This document shows positions 34,266 to 36,522 of a stretch of 36,522 nucleotides of DNA, piece after piece. Under the pieces are notes generated by a model, which saw only the letters and a list, made by a program, of their open reading frames with translations, ran no database searches and was not told the DNA's origin. Each line of letters opens with the position of its first letter. Within the stretch, counting starts at the first letter, position 1. This DNA is from Gammaproteobacteria bacterium (lineage in GTDB: Bacteria; Pseudomonadota; Gammaproteobacteria; JACQPQ01). Location: assembly GCA_016207405.1 (NCBI GenBank), contig JACQPQ010000062.1, positions 1 through 36,522 of the forward strand. The letters run 5' to 3'. The position numbers and the translations under genes were made by a program.

Positions 34266-35687
34266 TTATCCTTGAACCACTTTTTGAAGTACCAAAGAAG
34301 TGGAATACTCTGGAACGAGCGGTAAAATCTCAACCTGTCCTCCGTTTTTTATCACGGTATCATGGCCTGCGACTTCCTCTACTTTCCAGTCTCCTCCCTT
34401 CACTAAAATATGCGGTTTGATGCGGCGAATTAAACGCTCTGGGGTGTCTTCTTTAAAAGAGACCAGTGCATCAATACAGGAAAGACCCGCCAAAACAGAA
34501 AGACGAGCCGAAAGGGGATGGATAGGTCGGTTCGTACCTTTTAACCGATGAACAGAATGATCCGCATTCACGGCCACAATCAGGAATGAACCCTTTTGCT
34601 TGGCTTGTTCAAGATAAGTCACGTGTCCAACATGTAAAATATCAAAACATCCATTGGTCATGACAATGGTTTTTCCTTGTGCTTTAAGTACCTTCACTTT
34701 TTGTAAAAGCATTTCTTCGGATAATATTTTTTGGGTTGGCCCAAAAGGCATTACCGCCAATTCAAGCTCTTCTTTTGAGACGCCAACCGCTCCGAGTTTA
34801 CTGACGACAATCCCAGCAGCTTTATTCGCAAGCAAGGTTGCCTCAGGAAGTGGCACTCCCCCACCAAAGGCAGCTGCGAGAACGGCAATGACGGTATCTC
34901 CTGCTCCCGTCACATCGAATACTTCTTTGTGATCTGCTGGAAAATGCACAATGCTTTTATCTCTTTGGAGAAGACTCATGCCCTCTTCTCCGCGTGTGAC
35001 CAGCAAAGCCTGCCAGTCATTGTCTTTGAGTAACTTGAAGCCTCGAGCGACCCAGGTTTTTTCATCCGGCGAGCATCCAACCGCGGTTTCAAACTCCAAG
35101 AAGTTTGGAGTAACCAGAGTTGCCCCTCGATAAAGACTCATCTCTCGGCTTTTAGGATCTACAAAAACAGGAATGGCATGTGCTTGCGCGATTGAAATGA
35201 GCGTAGGAATAATGGCTTGAAGCCCTTTTGCATAATCCGATAAAACCACCACCATGGCTTTTGGCAAAGCCTGTTCGTAAAAGGACAAAAGGCAGGCAGC
35301 TTCTTTCTTGGAAAATCGTTCTTCGACATCTAAACGAACCAGTTGTTGGTGATGACTGATGATACGGGATTTTGTGATAGTCCGTTTATTCTGAATTTTT
35401 TCCAGGTGACACGTAATGCCTTTTTGATGAACCAGTTCGGTCAATGTGAGTGCATCTCTATCTTCCCCAACAAGGCCGAGGAGTGTTGTAGGGCACCCCA
35501 GGCTTGCGGTGTTTAAGGCTACATTACTTGCACCGCCCGGTCTTTCTTCTGAGTGAGACAATTGAACAACAGGAACAGGAGCCTCAGGTGAGATCCGAGA
35601 AGTTTTTCCATACCAGTAACGGTCGAGCATCACATCGCCCACGACAAGAACGCGCACTTTGGAAAAATCAGGAATGAGAAGAGTCAT
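34266..35687 (-). CDS. hldE: Bifunctional heptose-7-phosphate kinase / heptose-1-phosphate adenylyltransferase
   Basis: HldE (RfaE) makes ADP-heptose for the LPS inner core. The 473-residue protein is the fused form. An N-terminal PfkB-type sugar kinase (VLVVGDVMLDRYWYG, RPGGASNVALN, and the catalytic DVTGAGDTV anion-hole motif) is followed by a C-terminal cytidylyltransferase-fold domain with TNGCFDILHVGHVTYLEQA, NADHSV and KGGDW, ending VPEYSTSLVLQK. ATG 35687 is used; it overlaps the ribE end by 20 nt, and an ATG eight codons upstream is less likely. Presence of ADP-heptose synthesis shows a heptose-containing LPS core. Confidence 0.95.
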   Translation of the reverse strand: MTLLIPDFSKVRVLVVGDVMLDRYWYGKTSRISPEAPVPVVQLSHSEERPGGASNVALNTASLGCPTTLLGLVGEDRDALTLTELVHQKGITCHLEKIQNKRTITKSRIISHHQQLVRLDVEERFSKKEAACLLSFYEQALPKAMVVVLSDYAKGLQAIIPTLISIAQAHAIPVFVDPKSREMSLYRGATLVTPNFLEFETAVGCSPDEKTWVARGFKLLKDNDWQALLVTRGEEGMSLLQRDKSIVHFPADHKEVFDVTGAGDTVIAVLAAAFGGGVPLPEATLLANKAAGIVVSKLGAVGVSKEELELAVMPFGPTQKILSEEMLLQKVKVLKAQGKTIVMTNGCFDILHVGHVTYLEQAKQKGSFLIVAVNADHSVHRLKGTNRPIHPLSARLSVLAGLSCIDALVSFKEDTPERLIRRIKPHILVKGGDWKVEEVAGHDTVIKNGGQVEILPLVPEYSTSLVLQKVVQG

Positions 35688-36285
35688 TTTTGAAAGCCAT
35701 CCAATTTTCAATATAACGTGCCAAAATATCCACCTCTATATTAACCGATCCGCCAACCTGACAAAATTTGAAAGTTGTATGCGCTAAGGTATGAGAGATT
35801 AAATTAACCGTTAAAATGGGGGGCGCCACCGTATTAACCGTTAAACTCACCCCATTCACACAAATAGAGCCTTTTGGACTGACATATCGACATAAAACTT
35901 TAGGTATTTGGATGCAGATCTCTTTCGAACGTCCCTTTCTTTTCACTGTAACAACCTGGCCAATGCCATCCACATGCCCTGTCACAAGGTGGCCACTTAA
36001 AAAATCATTGAGTCGTAAAGGAGGCTCTAGATTGACAACATGCTCCTTTTGCAGGGTTCCTAAAGTTGTACAAGATAGCGTATGAAGCGAAACATCTACC
36101 CAAAAAGTAGAGTCCTGTATTTTAAGAATGGTTAAACATACGCCATCGACAGCAATACTGGAGCCTATTTTAAGATCCTTGAAATCTAAGCCTTCCGCGA
36201 AAATCACTAAGCGCTTATCACCCCGTTTTGAAAACGAGATCACTTGAGTGAGCGTTCCTGTTGTATAGATAATTCCGGAAAACAT
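35668..36285 (-). CDS. ribE: Riboflavin synthase alpha chain
   Basis: This enzyme dismutates two 6,7-dimethyl-8-ribityllumazines to riboflavin. The 205-residue protein is a tandem of two lumazine-binding domains. It begins MFSGIIYTTGTL, the usual start, which fixes ATG 36285. Domain one has SIAVDGVCLTI and NDFLSGHLVTGHVDGIG; domain two has SICVNGVSLTV and the VNLISHTLAHTTF tail, then VNIEVDILARYIE. No FMN riboswitch-like sequence is visible upstream; that region is an inverted-repeat element. The gene is co-transcribed with hldE, although other rib genes are not nearby. The name ribC is used for the same gene in some species. Confidence 0.94.
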   Translation of the reverse strand: MFSGIIYTTGTLTQVISFSKRGDKRLVIFAEGLDFKDLKIGSSIAVDGVCLTILKIQDSTFWVDVSLHTLSCTTLGTLQKEHVVNLEPPLRLNDFLSGHLVTGHVDGIGQVVTVKRKGRSKEICIQIPKVLCRYVSPKGSICVNGVSLTVNTVAPPILTVNLISHTLAHTTFKFCQVGGSVNIEVDILARYIENWMAFKNDSSHS

Positions 36286-36328
36286 AACATAAATTAAGCA
36301 GTTGCCATTCAATACCTACTCCCTCACT

Positions 36329-36520
36329 GTAAATATTCGGTTAAGCCATCGTTGCGAGTACCCCACGCCCTTTAGGGCGGTATAGGTGAAAAGAACACCG
36401 TCGTTGCGAGACTTGCGTTTTTTGCAGGCGTGACGCAATCCAGGCATAGACTCTGGATTGCTTCGCCTTCGCCTAACGGCTCGGCTCGCAACGACGGAAA
36501 TGTGTTAACCGAATGTTTAC
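36329..36520. mobile_element. MITE-like element with CGTCGTTGCGAG inverted repeats
   Basis: Outer inverted repeats GTAAATATTCGGTTAA (36329-36344) and TTAACCGAATGTTTAC (36505-36520) differ at one of 16 positions. Inside, CCGTCGTTGCGAG (36398-36410) pairs with CTCGCAACGACGG (36485-36497), and GCAATCCAG (36435-36443) pairs with CTGGATTGC (36453-36461). A further CGTTGCGAG is at 36350-36358. It is non-coding, about 190 bp. The inner TTGCGAG...GCAATCC pattern is like small dispersed repeats known from many proteobacteria. Confidence 0.65.
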
Positions 36521-36522
36521 CC

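Noticed and set aside
1-36522. CRISPR array, prophage or complete insertion sequence
   Set aside because: No regularly spaced direct repeats of CRISPR type, no phage structural or integrase genes and no transposase frame were seen; the repeats present are small inverted-repeat elements.
36286-36522. FMN riboswitch in front of ribE
   Set aside because: The conserved RFN-type blocks are not present; the region is explained by nested inverted repeats.

Overview
The window looks like chromosomal DNA from a Gram-negative, moderately AT-rich gammaproteobacterium. It is not a plasmid or a phage. Supporting evidence is a complete Tol-Pal operon, a heptose (LPS) gene of the fused hldE type, a class I glutamine synthetase with the Tyr397 adenylylation site, a FimV-like protein directly downstream of asd (a gammaproteobacterial arrangement), a CpoB-type coiled coil after pal, and a probable HolD psi subunit. 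Presence of smc argues against an enterobacterium, which would use MukBEF. I cannot place it to family from sequence alone; a Legionella/Coxiella-like lineage is a guess.

Layout. 1-208: half of a MITE-like repeat, then the tolQ leader. 209-4455 (+): tolQ-tolR-tolA-tolB-pal-cpoB, with cpoB cut down to signal peptide plus coiled coil and abutting a palindromic repeat. 4530-4584: terminator. 4632-6038 (+): glnA. 6048-9156 (-): htpG-argG. 9295-9370 (-): tRNA-Thr(UGU). 9454-11066 (+): lipB-lipA, whose stop overlaps the stop of smc (11063-14632, -). 14633-15171: the longest gene-free stretch, with a perfect inverted pair of DnaA boxes and repeat debris. 15172-22991 (-): polysaccharide export and sugar-nucleotide cluster (large SLBB protein, Wzz-like protein, UDP-sugar dehydrogenase, UDP-sugar epimerase), interrupted on the + strand at 16357-17530 by a winged-helix/nucleotidyltransferase pair that resembles an AbiE-type toxin-antitoxin or defence module. 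23085-26732 (-): livF-like ATPase, tilS, prmC, moeB. 26803-27600 (+): panB. 27648-29304: two inverted copies of a 190-bp MITE-like element enclosing panC-panD. 29323-34262 (+): asd, fimV-like, pssA, holD-like, nadE. 34266-36285 (-): ribE-hldE. 36329-36520: another inverted-repeat element.

Functionally most of the window is housekeeping: envelope integrity (Tol-Pal, HldE, PssA), cofactor synthesis (lipoate, pantothenate, NAD, riboflavin, ThiF/MoeB-type sulfur activation), nitrogen and amino-acid metabolism (GlnA, ArgG, Asd), translation support (TilS, PrmC, tRNA-Thr), protein folding (HtpG) and chromosome organisation (Smc). The accessory content is the polysaccharide cluster, the nucleotidyltransferase pair and at least three families of small dispersed inverted repeats. 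These repeats sit in almost every larger intergenic gap, in the 5' leaders of tolQ, panC and asd, at the 3' end of cpoB, and apparently inside the fimV-like coding sequence.

The best candidate for an under-described system is the wHTH plus nucleotidyltransferase pair at 16357-17530, with its AT-rich palindromic promoter and its position inside a polysaccharide operon. The repeat families are the second point of interest.
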